A DNA stretch of 64,000 nucleotides from contig NZ_JANQTA010000002.1 in NCBI RefSeq assembly GCF_028278985.1, positions 1 through 64,000 of the forward strand, read 5' to 3'. Position numbers and translations under genes: made by a program. Source of the stretch: Candidatus Nitrosopumilus sp. Lineage in GTDB: Archaea; Thermoproteota; Nitrososphaeria; Nitrososphaerales; Nitrosopumilaceae. Each line of letters opens with the position of its first letter. The first letter of the stretch is position 1. Positions 42,200 to 49,725 of this stretch are shown in pieces. The notes under the pieces were generated by a model. It was not told the DNA's origin, made no database searches, and saw only the letters and a program-made list of their open reading frames with translations.

Positions 42200-43098
42200 A
42201 AAGAAATTTCAAAGTTAGGACTACATCCAAGTTCTTTGATTATTTCATTATATCTAGAAATCAGTTGGTTTTGTTCTTCAATAATTGTATTTAATTTCTC
42301 AGTTTCACGTGTCAGAACATCATAAGCTCTTTGAGCTTTTTGGTATTCATCATTTGATAGAGTTTTTCCTTCATAGTACTGATATTGTTTAAGATATTCC
42401 TCATATTGTGATTCAGTTCTAGAAATTTTTGTTTCAAGTGTTGAAATTTCTTCTAAAATTATTTTTTGCTCTTGCAACAATCCTTGTTGTCCAACATAAA
42501 GTTCTTCAAATCGATTTGGAATGTCATACCCTAATGTGTTAAATGATGTTTGGGGATTGATTGTTGAATACATCAAATGTCCTTCTTCTGCAGTATGTCC
42601 TAATCCTAAGGCATGTCCAATCTCATGCATCAAAATATTTGCAACCATGTTTTCATCACTTTGAACAAAATTTCCATGGCAATCTTCTACACCAATTGAG
42701 ATATCCAAAACACAGTGACTAAGAATTCCAAATAGAACAGTATTACATGTTGCAAGACCAGTATGAGTTGAAGATGCAAATTTTTGCCAACGAATCTCTA
42801 TGTTTGGAGTGTCAGATTCTACAAATTTCATTCCAGGGTTGGCAGATTCCCATTGTTCAATTGCTATATCTAGGGCAGAATGTGGAATACTAAAATCAGG
42901 AACATCAGGTACTTTTTGGATAGAGTAATAGACAATTTCGTCATCAGTTGGGGAAATAGAATCTGCAAATTGTTGAACTTTTTCAGCAGTTGGAGTCAAT
43001 CCCATAGATTCACTTTGAGATTTTAGTGGGATTAGATCCAAATACCAAATCATGCCAAAGAGGGCAACTACAATTATGCCTACAAGGACACCTTTCAA
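42196..43098 (-). CDS. Matrixin-like metzincin protease, membrane-anchored
   Basis: A 300-residue protein with an N-terminal membrane helix (MKGVLVGIIVVALFGMIWYL) and a metzincin domain carrying HEIGHALGLGHTAEEGHLMYST: HExxHxxGxxH zinc site plus the Met-turn-like LMYST. Two Cys pairs precede it (TCNTVLFGILSHCVLD, VEDCHGN). The C-terminal third is a long coiled coil (EISTLETKISRTESQYEEYLKQ). The protease probably faces outside the membrane and may act on surface proteins. Length and motif fit M10-type peptidases. Confidence 0.86.
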   Translation of the reverse strand: MKGVLVGIIVVALFGMIWYLDLIPLKSQSESMGLTPTAEKVQQFADSISPTDDEIVYYSIQKVPDVPDFSIPHSALDIAIEQWESANPGMKFVESDTPNIEIRWQKFASSTHTGLATCNTVLFGILSHCVLDISIGVEDCHGNFVQSDENMVANILMHEIGHALGLGHTAEEGHLMYSTINPQTSFNTLGYDIPNRFEELYVGQQGLLQEQKIILEEISTLETKISRTESQYEEYLKQYQYYEGKTLSNDEYQKAQRAYDVLTRETEKLNTIIEEQNQLISRYNEIIKELGCSPNFEISF

Positions 43099-43233
43099 TA
43101 GAGTTTTTGAGTTTATTTACTAACTAAAAGTTTCTACTAATTTAGGCTCAATATTAGATGCAGATAATTTTTGAAATGATCAATTTTTTTACACATCTCA
43201 GATTTTATGAATTATTTTCCTACTTGTAGTATT

Positions 43234-43304
43234 GCCATAGATTAGCTGGGAATTGGTAATCGCGTATCTACGTAATCGGCATAGATTACCAAATCATCTG
43301 TGGC
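43234..43304. ncRNA. Two-stem hairpin RNA candidate
   Basis: Lower stem GCCATAGAT (43234)/ATCTGTGGC (43296), with one G-U type pair, internal loop of 10 nt on one side and 3 on the other, then a perfect 9-bp upper stem TTGGTAATC (43253)/GATTACCAA (43284). More GC-rich than the flanks. It lies between two genes that are transcribed apart, so it is not a terminator for either. Confidence 0.5.
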
Positions 43305-43349
43305 CAAGATTTCAAAAGTAAAATAAACTAAGTACATTTTCAATAGATC

Positions 43350-43553
43350 ATGACAGAGTGTCCAACCTGTAAACTATCAATGGAATCACATTCATCAGCA
43401 GAACTTATGGAATGTTGTATGAAACAAGTTGGAGACGGATTTCCTGCTGAAATTAACGGAATTTGCCCAAACTGTAAACATGAATTAGAAAAACACACAG
43501 ATGTGGAGTTGGCAGAATGTACTATAGAATTCCTAAAATCAGGGCTCACATAA
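43350..43553 (+). CDS. 67-residue protein of two tandem zinc-binding repeats
   Basis: The unit CP(T/N)CKxxxExHxxxELxEC occurs twice: CPTCKLSMESHSSAELMEC and CPNCKHELEKHTDVELAEC. Each has CxxC, a His and a Cys, i.e. its own complete metal site. The internal duplication is clear, which supports the frame. It is followed after 20 nt by an acidic unknown protein and probably shares its transcript. Confidence 0.75.
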   Translation: MTECPTCKLSMESHSSAELMECCMKQVGDGFPAEINGICPNCKHELEKHTDVELAECTIEFLKSGLT

Positions 43554-43573
43554 TTTGAGATTAGGTAATTCAA

Positions 43574-44158
43574 ATGGAACAATCAACTAGAAAATTAATT
43601 GAAAAGTATTCTCCAATGTGGACAAATAAACAAATCTGGGAATTTGATCAACTAAACGAAGATCTAACTTTTGATTTGCTATATGTTGAACCAGGAGAAA
43701 AAATAGGTTCATGGAATTCCAAATTAGGATACAAGGATTCTGTTCTAAGGGATACAGTTGTAAGATCATTTGATCACTTGTCTGAAGGATGCAGATTACT
43801 TGTTGCAAATAAAGGAAAAGAGAAGATAGAAGAAAACCATATCCCATATTTGATGGGAGTATTTGCCGACATGATGATTGATGAAGAAATTTGTTTGAAT
43901 TTTGATTTAGAGAATGATTGTTTTTCTGTAGAAATAGACTCTGATGCAGACATTATTGATTGTAAAGAATTTTTTGAAGAATTTTATCATTTAGCTACTG
44001 GATTCAATTATGATATTGATACTGGAATTCCAGAGGATGAGACAGAAGCTGAAATGTATCTAACAAGACTACAAGAAGAATTTGATGAAAAAATGTTAGA
44101 TAAATTAGGAGACAAATATCTGCCTGGAAACAATGATCCAGATACAATTAATTCATAG
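43574..44158 (+). CDS. Acidic 194-residue protein, function unknown
   Basis: A soluble acidic protein with MWTNKQIWEFDQLNEDLTFD and a Glu/Asp-rich C-terminal half (GIPEDETEAEMYLTRLQEEF). It lies between the zinc-repeat protein (20 nt upstream) and a basic winged-helix protein (17 nt downstream), so the three probably form an operon. Opposite charges of this protein and the next (129 residues, strongly basic) hint at an interaction. Not recognised. Confidence 0.65.
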   Translation: MEQSTRKLIEKYSPMWTNKQIWEFDQLNEDLTFDLLYVEPGEKIGSWNSKLGYKDSVLRDTVVRSFDHLSEGCRLLVANKGKEKIEENHIPYLMGVFADMMIDEEICLNFDLENDCFSVEIDSDADIIDCKEFFEEFYHLATGFNYDIDTGIPEDETEAEMYLTRLQEEFDEKMLDKLGDKYLPGNNDPDTINS

Positions 44159-44175
44159 AGATAAGGATAAAAAAT

Positions 44176-44565
44176 ATGTCCCAAAGACCTTTTAGAAAAT
44201 TTAATCAGAAGAGAAAGCCACTCACCACAGAACAAAAAGTTGAAAAATTTGTTTTGAGAAATTCTGATAACGGATATTTTACAAAAATTTCAACAATTTC
44301 TAAGAAATTTGAAATTTCCGAAGACAGAACATGGGATGTTATCGGAGAGTTACTTACAGATGGAAAAATTGAATCCATTCATGATGAGTTCTCAGGAGAA
44401 ATGAAGTTATGTCAAACTGGTAAGACATATGTCATTTTAAATTCAGAACAAAAAAGAAAAAGAGTATCAAGAAAAAAATTTCATAAAAAATCAAAACCAA
44501 AAAAATCTGATGATGACATCATGCCCTCACAATGTCATCCAGTAATCAAGCCAAAAGAGGATTAA
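44176..44565 (+). CDS. Basic protein with winged-helix-like middle
   Basis: A 129-residue strongly basic protein. Residues 18-75 (TEQKVEKFVLRNSDNGYFTKISTISKKFEIS...WDVIGELLTDGKIESI) form a probable winged helix, and the C-terminus is very Lys/Arg-rich (KKFHKKSKPKKSDDD). Nucleic acid binding is likely. The next zinc microprotein starts 1 nt after its stop. Confidence 0.65.
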   Translation: MSQRPFRKFNQKRKPLTTEQKVEKFVLRNSDNGYFTKISTISKKFEISEDRTWDVIGELLTDGKIESIHDEFSGEMKLCQTGKTYVILNSEQKRKRVSRKKFHKKSKPKKSDDDIMPSQCHPVIKPKED

Positions 44566-44566
44566 A

Positions 44567-44713
44567 TTGAAACAATGTAAATTATGTGGCACCCCATTAG
44601 GTAAAGAACCAACTAGTGAAGAGTTAGAAAAACATTGGAAGAAACATCATGATTGGCATTGGGAATCAAATAAAGACAAGACCCCTGAAGATGCAATTTT
44701 GAAAAAGCGATAG
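44567..44713 (+). CDS. 48-residue zinc-finger microprotein
   Basis: MKQCKLCGTPLGKEPTSEEL then EKHWKKHHDWHW: CxxC followed by His residues spaced like a C2H2 finger. TTG start one base after the previous stop; no own promoter is needed. Its stop codon forms the first base of the hairpin at 44713-44768. Confidence 0.65.
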   Translation: MKQCKLCGTPLGKEPTSEELEKHWKKHHDWHWESNKDKTPEDAILKKR

Positions 44714-44768
44714 ACGTCTTGGAATAGTAGTCGTTTATAGCATGCCTAGACTACTACACGAAGGCGTC
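44713..44768 (+). ncRNA. Two-stem hairpin directly after a stop codon
   Basis: Lower stem GACGTCTT (44713)/AAGGCGTC (44761), one G-U type pair, a 4/4 internal loop (GGAA/CACG), then a perfect 8-bp upper stem TAGTAGTC (44725)/GACTACTA (44749) and a 16-nt loop. It could be a 3' end structure of the operon at 43350-44713 or the start of a separate RNA. No T-run follows. Confidence 0.5.
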
Positions 44769-44821
44769 AGTATTAATTCAGGCTCGAATTATAAAAGAAA
44801 GATCAACCAAAGTACAAACAA

Positions 44822-44902
44822 ATGTTTGATTTTAGTAAGAAAATAAAATTAATTTTAAGAATTTTTAACAGGTCATTTATCAATAATAAATTCCAAAATT
44901 AA
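44822..44902 (+). CDS. Possible 26-residue cationic peptide
   Basis: MFDFSKKIKLILRIFNRSFI then NNKFQN: basic and amphipathic. A TATA-like ATTATAAAAG lies about 30 nt upstream. This is the only support; it may be chance. Confidence 0.22.
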   Translation: MFDFSKKIKLILRIFNRSFINNKFQN

Positions 44903-44914
44903 GCATGAAGGTGA

Positions 44915-45055
44915 TTGACCATACGAGATGATTTTGCAGAATACACAAAATGTGTTTCATGTCATCAAGCACTGCTTCATTGTGACTGCAACTGTCCATT
45001 TTGTGGAAAACGAGAAGAATGTGATTGTGAAACTATGCCTATCGTTATCCCATAA
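44915..45055 (+). CDS. 46-residue Cys-rich microprotein
   Basis: From a TTG start: YTKCVSCHQALLHCDCNCPF followed by CGKREECDCE, with at least eight Cys arranged as CxxC and CxC pairs, enough for two zinc sites or a cluster. A TATA-like AATAATAAATT lies about 27 nt upstream, so leaderless. The ligand density makes a non-coding origin unlikely. Confidence 0.65.
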   Translation: MTIRDDFAEYTKCVSCHQALLHCDCNCPFCGKREECDCETMPIVIP

Positions 45056-45149
45056 TTATCCTTCAGGCTCGATGAAAAATTATTTTTCATGTAAAAGATG
45101 ACAAAAAATTTACTTTGTTTCAATAATACTCATTTTTTCAAAAGAGCCA

Positions 45150-45383
45150 ATGTCAACAATTGAAGCATATGATATCAAAGCCAGAAAAAAGGTATCAATG
45201 AAAAACCCACAACCATATTTGATGAAAAATGGAACATGGGCACTAAAAGGAACTAGTGCAGAAACAGGAATAAAATTATTCAAAATTGTAGGCAAAACTA
45301 AACCTGAAATAAAAAATTCCCGTTTCTCAGCATTCATGAATATATTTACAAGTAGACAGTGTGAATGTGAAAAAATTTGCTAG
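45150..45383 (+). CDS. Small protein with C-terminal Cys cluster
   Basis: Seventy-seven residues. A beta-rich part (IEAYDIKARKKVSMKNPQPY, ETGIKLFKIVGK) and a short end with RQCECEKIC, a CxCxxxC group. A TATA-like CAATAATA lies about 26 nt upstream. Not recognised. Confidence 0.55.
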   Translation: MSTIEAYDIKARKKVSMKNPQPYLMKNGTWALKGTSAETGIKLFKIVGKTKPEIKNSRFSAFMNIFTSRQCECEKIC

Positions 45384-45483
45384 TTCAAATTTTTTTATTT
45401 TAAAATTAAGACATAGTGGCGATCATCTAAGTAATTGCTAAAGGACATTCAAGAATTAAATTTGAATTAATTTTAGAAAAAAC

Positions 45484-45960
45484 ATGTCTTTTGAGATTGA
45501 GTGGAAAAGAAATTTTTATGGAATTTCCTGGGCATACGAGAAAGACAGATTGGTAATTTCAACTGTATTTGAAGATAAAAGAGAAGCAATGATAGTTGCT
45601 AAAGAAGTTGAAGATTGGAGTGACAAGTTCACCAGATTAACAATTATTGAAAAAGAAAACGATGAATTTGCAATTTGCTGTTATCAAGACCCCCAAATTT
45701 CTAAAAAAGAAAGCCATATTGGCCTGTTTAGAACAGGTATGAGACAAAGTGGGGGATATGAACAAGCCAAGCCAATGGTTGAAGAAAAATCACCATTATT
45801 ACAAATTGCATATGCAGCAGATGTCAGAGACATGAATACATATGAACAAATCTCAAGACTAGTTCCAATGCGCAAGTGTAGAATTATTTCTGAAAAAGAT
45901 TTGAAAAAGCAAGAGTACTTTTACGAAAAAACTGCAAACGTGGAAAATAAACAAAAATGA
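45484..45960 (+). CDS. 158-residue protein, function unknown
   Basis: A soluble protein with aromatic and charged residues (WKRNFYGISWAYEKDRLVIS, EVEDWSDKFTRLTII). A possible alpha/beta fold; no motif recognised. A perfect 9-bp hairpin (GATTCAAAT/ATTTGAATC, 45964-45986) follows its stop and may end the transcript. Confidence 0.6.
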   Translation: MSFEIEWKRNFYGISWAYEKDRLVISTVFEDKREAMIVAKEVEDWSDKFTRLTIIEKENDEFAICCYQDPQISKKESHIGLFRTGMRQSGGYEQAKPMVEEKSPLLQIAYAADVRDMNTYEQISRLVPMRKCRIISEKDLKKQEYFYEKTANVENKQK

Positions 45961-46115
45961 TGAGATTCAAATCAGAAATTTGAATCAAACATCATCTATG
46001 GTCGGTATCATCTAAAGGAAAAATCGAATTTAAAGAATCACTACTGATTTGTTAGTAGAATTAATACTGATAAATCGTTCATTCGCGTTAAATAGAAATT
46101 TCTCCAACATCCAAT

Positions 46116-46187
46116 ATGCAAGAAAACAATCACCAAACATCATGGGAAGATGCAATAGGAATTTCATGGTTGATATCTGATGAATGA
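46116..46187 (+). CDS. Possible 23-residue peptide
   Basis: MQENNHQTSWEDAIGISWLI then SDE. A TATA-like GTTAAATAG lies about 27 nt upstream, which is the only support. May be a remnant. Confidence 0.22.
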   Translation: MQENNHQTSWEDAIGISWLISDE

Positions 46188-46306
46188 TTTAAAAAAACAA
46201 GAGTTCACATGCAGTCCAAAGTGTTGGTGTCATCTTAAAACAAAAAACAACACAAAGGAAATTTAATTTTAGATAGATTCATTAGAATGAATTAATAATT
46301 TTGAAT

Positions 46307-46468
46307 ATGCATTGTGATGACAAACGAATGATGTTTGTTTTAAAACAAGAAATTGAAAAAACTTGGAACTTATTAAAAGAGAGTGATTTCAGTGATCAAA
46401 AATCAATCACAGAATTAAATGAATTAATCAAAGAATATTTTGAATACAAAAAGATGGAGTCTGTCTAA
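46307..46468 (+). CDS. 53-residue helical protein
   Basis: MHCDDKRMMFVLKQEIEKTW followed by two amphipathic helices (KSITELNELIKEYFEYKK). Cys3 and His2 lie at the N-terminus. Not recognised; frame and codon use are consistent. It overlaps the convergent short frame at 46465 by 4 nt. Confidence 0.45.
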   Translation: MHCDDKRMMFVLKQEIEKTWNLLKESDFSDQKSITELNELIKEYFEYKKMESV

Positions 46469-46548
46469 TTATCAAAAGTGTCGTCTGATGAAGGTTTTCC
46501 AAAGATTCTATCAATCCATTTGAAAAAAGGGCATTTTCCATCATACAT
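46465..46548 (-). CDS. Possible 27-residue protein
   Basis: MYDGKCPFFKWIDRIFGKPS then SDDTFDN. A TATA-like TTATTTTTAAGG lies about 27 nt before the ATG on the minus strand, which implies leaderless expression. Moderate to weak support. Confidence 0.33.
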   Translation of the reverse strand: MYDGKCPFFKWIDRIFGKPSSDDTFDN

Positions 46549-46628
46549 GCCACTAATACGTTAATTATCCTTAAAAATAATTCTGTGTTCAAGAAAAATT
46601 TTTTAGTAAAAATATTAACTTTGAAGAG

Positions 46629-46760
46629 ATGTCAGGCATAGAGCATACAAAGGAATGCAAATACAGAATGGCCAATGATATGCCACACACTAACTGTTAT
46701 TGTAAATGTCACAAAATTATCATGGCTGAATCATCAAAGTTAGAATCAAGAACTTTTTGA
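46629..46760 (+). CDS. 43-residue Cys/His-rich microprotein
   Basis: MSGIEHTKECKYRMANDMPH followed by TNCYCKCHK gives a His, a Cys and a CxCxCH cluster, enough for a zinc site. It overlaps the convergent gene at 46746 by 15 nt. Function unknown. Confidence 0.55.
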   Translation: MSGIEHTKECKYRMANDMPHTNCYCKCHKIIMAESSKLESRTF

Positions 46761-46973
46761 AGAATTAAAATTATCAATTATTTCAGTAATATTTGAAAGA
46801 ATTGTTTTTTTGATATCCTCTTTTTTCATTCCAGATGTAGACATTAACTTCATTTGATCCATCAAGGCAAAGTGGACTCTTCCTTGCAGATAATCTACAA
46901 TTCCATATCCATTTTTAGGGAATTCTGTAACAAATAGATCATGCTCTGATAAGTCTTTAGAACTATCACTCAT
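46746..46973 (-). CDS. 75-residue protein, function unknown
   Basis: A small helical protein (YGIVDYLQGRVHFALMDQMKLM, MKKEDIKKTILSNITEIIDN). Not recognised. It is followed on the same strand, upstream, by the Cys-rich gene at 47008. Confidence 0.6.
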   Translation of the reverse strand: MSDSSKDLSEHDLFVTEFPKNGYGIVDYLQGRVHFALMDQMKLMSTSGMKKEDIKKTILSNITEIIDNFNSSKSS

Positions 46974-47007
46974 GTTTCAAATAAGCTAAAAACTAGTTAT
47001 AAAATTT

Positions 47008-47199
47008 CTAAATTTTGTTATTTGATGGACTTTCATAGCCTATAGATCTCATAGCAGCACATGGTTTGTTTCCCTTAGTCCAGCATTTACAAGAGCAAGA
47101 AACGGCCAATCCAGTTTCTAAATCTTTAACAACTTTATGGAAATAACCTTCTCTTACTTTAGATTCAACATCAACTGTTTCAAATCTTTCTGAGGTCAT
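47008..47199 (-). CDS. 63-residue SWIM-like zinc protein
   Basis: FHKVVKDLETGLAVSCSCKC then WTKGNKPCAAMRSIGY. The CxCxC...C order resembles a SWIM finger (CxCx_nCxH), lacking the final His. Such domains bind DNA or protein. No further domain. Confidence 0.65.
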   Translation of the reverse strand: MTSERFETVDVESKVREGYFHKVVKDLETGLAVSCSCKCWTKGNKPCAAMRSIGYESPSNNKI

Positions 47200-47277
47200 A
47201 ATCAGTCTAAAATGATTTTGGACTTAAGGTTATCCTCCATACCAAATATTCATTAAACAAATGAATACAGATTTTTC

Positions 47278-47628
47278 ATGACAGAATTCGTTCACAAAAC
47301 TTACGATAAGATCTATGTTCGTGATATGATCAAATTGGATTTGGATGATCTGATCAGCATGATGTCATCACTAGAATCTGCTAATGCCTATTGGGTAGAT
47401 GGTGTTTTGTTTGCAAGTTTTGCCATGACAGAATCTGAAGAATTGGCAAAAAAAGAGATGCAAAATGAGATGTATTTGGATAAAATAATTTTTGCAATAT
47501 ATGACAACTATTCAATAACTGTCAAATCATCTACGAATCTTGAAATTGGTGTACTAAACATGAGTAAAAGCAAGTTATACAGAGAACTAATCTCATGGTT
47601 AAAAAAACAAGAAATCTGGTCTGAATAA
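47278..47628 (+). CDS. 116-residue protein, function unknown
   Basis: A soluble alpha/beta protein (YDKIYVRDMIKLDLDDLISMMSSLESANAYWVDGVLFASF) with a charged middle. Not recognised. TATA-like AAATATT lies about 31 nt upstream. Confidence 0.6.
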   Translation: MTEFVHKTYDKIYVRDMIKLDLDDLISMMSSLESANAYWVDGVLFASFAMTESEELAKKEMQNEMYLDKIIFAIYDNYSITVKSSTNLEIGVLNMSKSKLYRELISWLKKQEIWSE

Positions 47629-47675
47629 ATTCAAGAACGTATTCACTTACATAAGGTAATTTTTAGTCAAACGAT

Positions 47676-47978
47676 ATGATATCATTTGAAAATAGAGTAC
47701 TCTATGAATACAAGATAAAGACATCAAAGATAGATACGCTTGTAAAATCAATAACGACACACAGGGATCCTAAAAGTCAAGAGTGCATAGATGCTTCAAA
47801 ATTCTTAGATGTGCTGATTTCAGAGATTGATCAATTTTACAAATCAAATGATGATATTTTATCCAATAATGGAAAAAGACCACACCCTAGATCAGGTTTA
47901 CCAGAAGTAAAAAAATGGAATGAGAATGTGGAAAAATTTTTTGAAAAGAATCCAAGACGTAGACCAAGATCCAAATAA
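47676..47978 (+). CDS. 100-residue protein with basic tail
   Basis: A helical protein ending in a strongly basic stretch (RPHPRSGLPEVKKWNENVEKFFEKNPRRRPRSK). Nucleic-acid binding is possible through the tail. Not recognised. Same strand as its neighbours on both sides. Confidence 0.55.
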   Translation: MISFENRVLYEYKIKTSKIDTLVKSITTHRDPKSQECIDASKFLDVLISEIDQFYKSNDDILSNNGKRPHPRSGLPEVKKWNENVEKFFEKNPRRRPRSK

Positions 47979-48011
47979 TTGAAATACTAAAAAATCAAAA
48001 TTAGATTAGAA

Positions 48012-48206
48012 ATGGAAACCCCAAATGAAATTAATTCTGTTTATTGGGATGAGAAAACAAAATCATGGCAGTACAAAATTGTCAAAGTAGAAGAATATCA
48101 CGGATTTACAGAATGTCAGCATTGTAGAAGACCAATGTCACATAACATAAAATCAGATGGGGAATTCAAAGTTGTTTATGTCAAATGTGCATGTTCTAGA
48201 AGTTAG
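48012..48206 (+). CDS. 64-residue zinc-ribbon protein
   Basis: EIN-rich start with SVYWDEKTKSWQYKIVKVEE, then FTECQHCRRPM and VKCACSRS, i.e. CxxC and CxC as likely zinc ligands. It abuts the convergent nuclease gene by 1 nt. Function unknown. Confidence 0.65.
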   Translation: METPNEINSVYWDEKTKSWQYKIVKVEEYHGFTECQHCRRPMSHNIKSDGEFKVVYVKCACSRS

Positions 48207-48207
48207 T

Positions 48208-48891
48208 TTAGGATAAATTATTGATATAATATTTCTCAATTCTTTCATTCATTGGTTCAACATAATCATCACATGTTTTGATAAATTCCTGGCGTGTATT
48301 TTTTTCACTGCTGACTAGAATTACTACTTGGTTAATTTTTTGCCCAGTTACTTCTTCAAACATTTGCGCATAGCAAGTTGTTTGTAAATAGTATTCGTAC
48401 ATGTACTCATCAACCTGAGGTTTTCTCTTAGTTTTGTAATCAATTATAGAGAGTTCTCCATTGTATTTTGCAATCAAATCACTAGTTCCTGCAACTTTTA
48501 ATTTATCAGAATACATTCTTTGTTCAATACAAACCACTTCTGAAATATTTTCTAAATATGGCTTTAGATTATGAAAATGTGCAATTGGCAATAAATCAAA
48601 TTCTTCAATAGCCAAAGAATTGCTAAGGTAATCATCGATAATTTGATGGGATTGTGTGCCTATATCTTGTGCCTGAGCAGTGATATATTCATGAGCCGGC
48701 TCATTCTCTTTCCAAGAAGCAAGACTGTTCTTTTTCTCATCTGATGCAGTTGCTGAAAGTATAGTGTTTACAGATGGGTAAACATTATCAAATTTTGTTT
48801 TATACCAATGGCCATCTTCTCGATCTAGCAATGTGGGTTCACGAGTTTTTAACATTTGAGAAAAATTTACCATGTGCAATCTGAATTTCAT
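48208..48891 (-). CDS. PD-(D/E)XK superfamily nuclease (RecB/MGME1-like)
   Basis: A 227-residue protein with YPSVNTILSATASDEKKN near 40, a helical part with GTQSHQIIDDYL, and the nuclease core VAGTSDLIAKYNGELSIIDYKTKRK, in which GTSD and DYK are the metal-binding and catalytic residues, followed by YYLQTTCYAQMFEE (the usual QxxxY helix). This is the RecB-type exonuclease pattern, as in phage exonucleases and MGME1. It is not flanked by a helicase. It might serve in repair or in defence. Confidence 0.8.
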   Translation of the reverse strand: MKFRLHMVNFSQMLKTREPTLLDREDGHWYKTKFDNVYPSVNTILSATASDEKKNSLASWKENEPAHEYITAQAQDIGTQSHQIIDDYLSNSLAIEEFDLLPIAHFHNLKPYLENISEVVCIEQRMYSDKLKVAGTSDLIAKYNGELSIIDYKTKRKPQVDEYMYEYYLQTTCYAQMFEEVTGQKINQVVILVSSEKNTRQEFIKTCDDYVEPMNERIEKYYINNLS

Positions 48892-48912
48892 TGTAATTTA
48901 ATGGTTAAAAAA

Positions 48913-49329
48913 TTATTTTAGCATATTTTGAAATTTATCAAACTCGGATTTAGTTTTAACAAATTGATCAGTATTAATTTTTAAGGAAAATAATTGATCC
49001 ATTTCAGAATTTATGATGCAGATAATGTCATTAAATATTAAAGTGTCAATTAATTGCTCATTTGGATAAACAGTATATTCAAAAGATTTGTCTTCAGAAG
49101 AGATTATTAATTTGAATCCAATTAACAATCCAATTTCTTCATCTTTGTTTAGAAATCCGACAAGTTTTGCTTTTACATGTGGGTTATCCAATAGAGATTC
49201 AAAATCTGACAATTTAGAATTGGGGTCAATAATACATGAAACTGGATTTTTCTGGATATGTAATACCATAGATTTGTGTGTAGGAACAAACTCTTCTGGA
49301 TTTGGCATTTTATCTAATGGCACAAACAT
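48913..49329 (-). CDS. 138-residue protein, function unknown
   Basis: A beta-rich soluble protein (KSMVLHIQKNPVSCIIDPNS, VKAKLVGFLNKDEEIGLLIGFKLI) without recognised motif. Lies 21 nt upstream of the nuclease gene on the same strand, so the two may be co-transcribed. Confidence 0.6.
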   Translation of the reverse strand: MFVPLDKMPNPEEFVPTHKSMVLHIQKNPVSCIIDPNSKLSDFESLLDNPHVKAKLVGFLNKDEEIGLLIGFKLIISSEDKSFEYTVYPNEQLIDTLIFNDIICIINSEMDQLFSLKINTDQFVKTKSEFDKFQNMLK

Positions 49330-49382
49330 GATTTGATTAGGTCGGATAAAAAATTATTAGAAAAAAAAGAAAAAATTAGGAG

Positions 49383-49574
49383 TTACTGTAATGAATAATG
49401 AACATCACAAAAGAGAACCGTTCCATGTGGCAAAGTTTTGGCAGTAATACGATGACCATCTTGTAGTCCTTTTCCACAAACATAACATTCTACTAGAGAA
49501 ACTGACGATTGTGTAGTTTTTTGATTTGAAACTTGATGCATCTTGTGTAAGATTGCATGTTTTACCTCCTGCAT
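49383..49574 (-). CDS. 63-residue zinc protein with an operator upstream
   Basis: Ligands CYVCGKGLQDGHRIT and LFCDVHYSLQ form a treble-clef-like CxxC...CxxH. The promoter (49599-49625) combines a minus-strand TATA box 25-31 nt before the ATG with a palindrome at 49609-49625 that overlaps the BRE position, so this gene appears tightly regulated. Role unknown. Confidence 0.65.
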   Translation of the reverse strand: MQEVKHAILHKMHQVSNQKTTQSSVSLVECYVCGKGLQDGHRITAKTLPHGTVLFCDVHYSLQ

Positions 49575-49598
49575 GATACCATGTATAAGATCAAATAT

Positions 49599-49625
49599 GA
49601 TATAAAGGTACCGTACTATACGGTA
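49599..49625 (-). promoter_or_regulatory. Promoter of 49383-49574 with a 17-bp palindromic operator
   Basis: Plus-strand GATATAAAGG at 49599-49608 is the TATA region (read on the minus strand). TACCGTA (49609-49615), CTA, TACGGTA (49619-49625) is a perfect inverted repeat directly upstream. The palindrome is too far from the trpE TATA box (83 nt) to be the likely trp operator. Confidence 0.6.
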
Positions 49626-49691
49626 ACCTGTCTAGGCATAAAATATCAACAAATTCAGACAAAAAATTAGTTCCAGAGTAATTCTAATCAG

Positions 49692-49699
49692 TTTAAATA
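49692..49699 (+). promoter_or_regulatory. TATA box of the trp operon
   Basis: TTTAAATA lies about 30 nt upstream of the trpE GTG at 49726, so the mRNA is probably leaderless or nearly so, leaving no room for an attenuator leader. No clear inverted repeat overlaps it. Confidence 0.5.
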
Positions 49700-49725
49700 A
49701 TAAACCAAATTAATTTCGTCTATGG

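Noticed and set aside
40589-44768. H/ACA guide RNAs among the hairpins
   Set aside because: Only 40589-40650 has an ACA next to the stem, and it lacks a clear guide pocket; the others lack the ACA box.
45964-45986. Perfect 9-bp hairpin after 45960 as an ncRNA
   Set aside because: Short, AT-rich, and directly at a gene end; a simple transcript end is enough.
49609-49625. Palindrome as the trp operator
   Set aside because: It is 83 nt upstream of the trpE TATA box but directly adjoins the TATA box of the minus-strand gene at 49383-49574.
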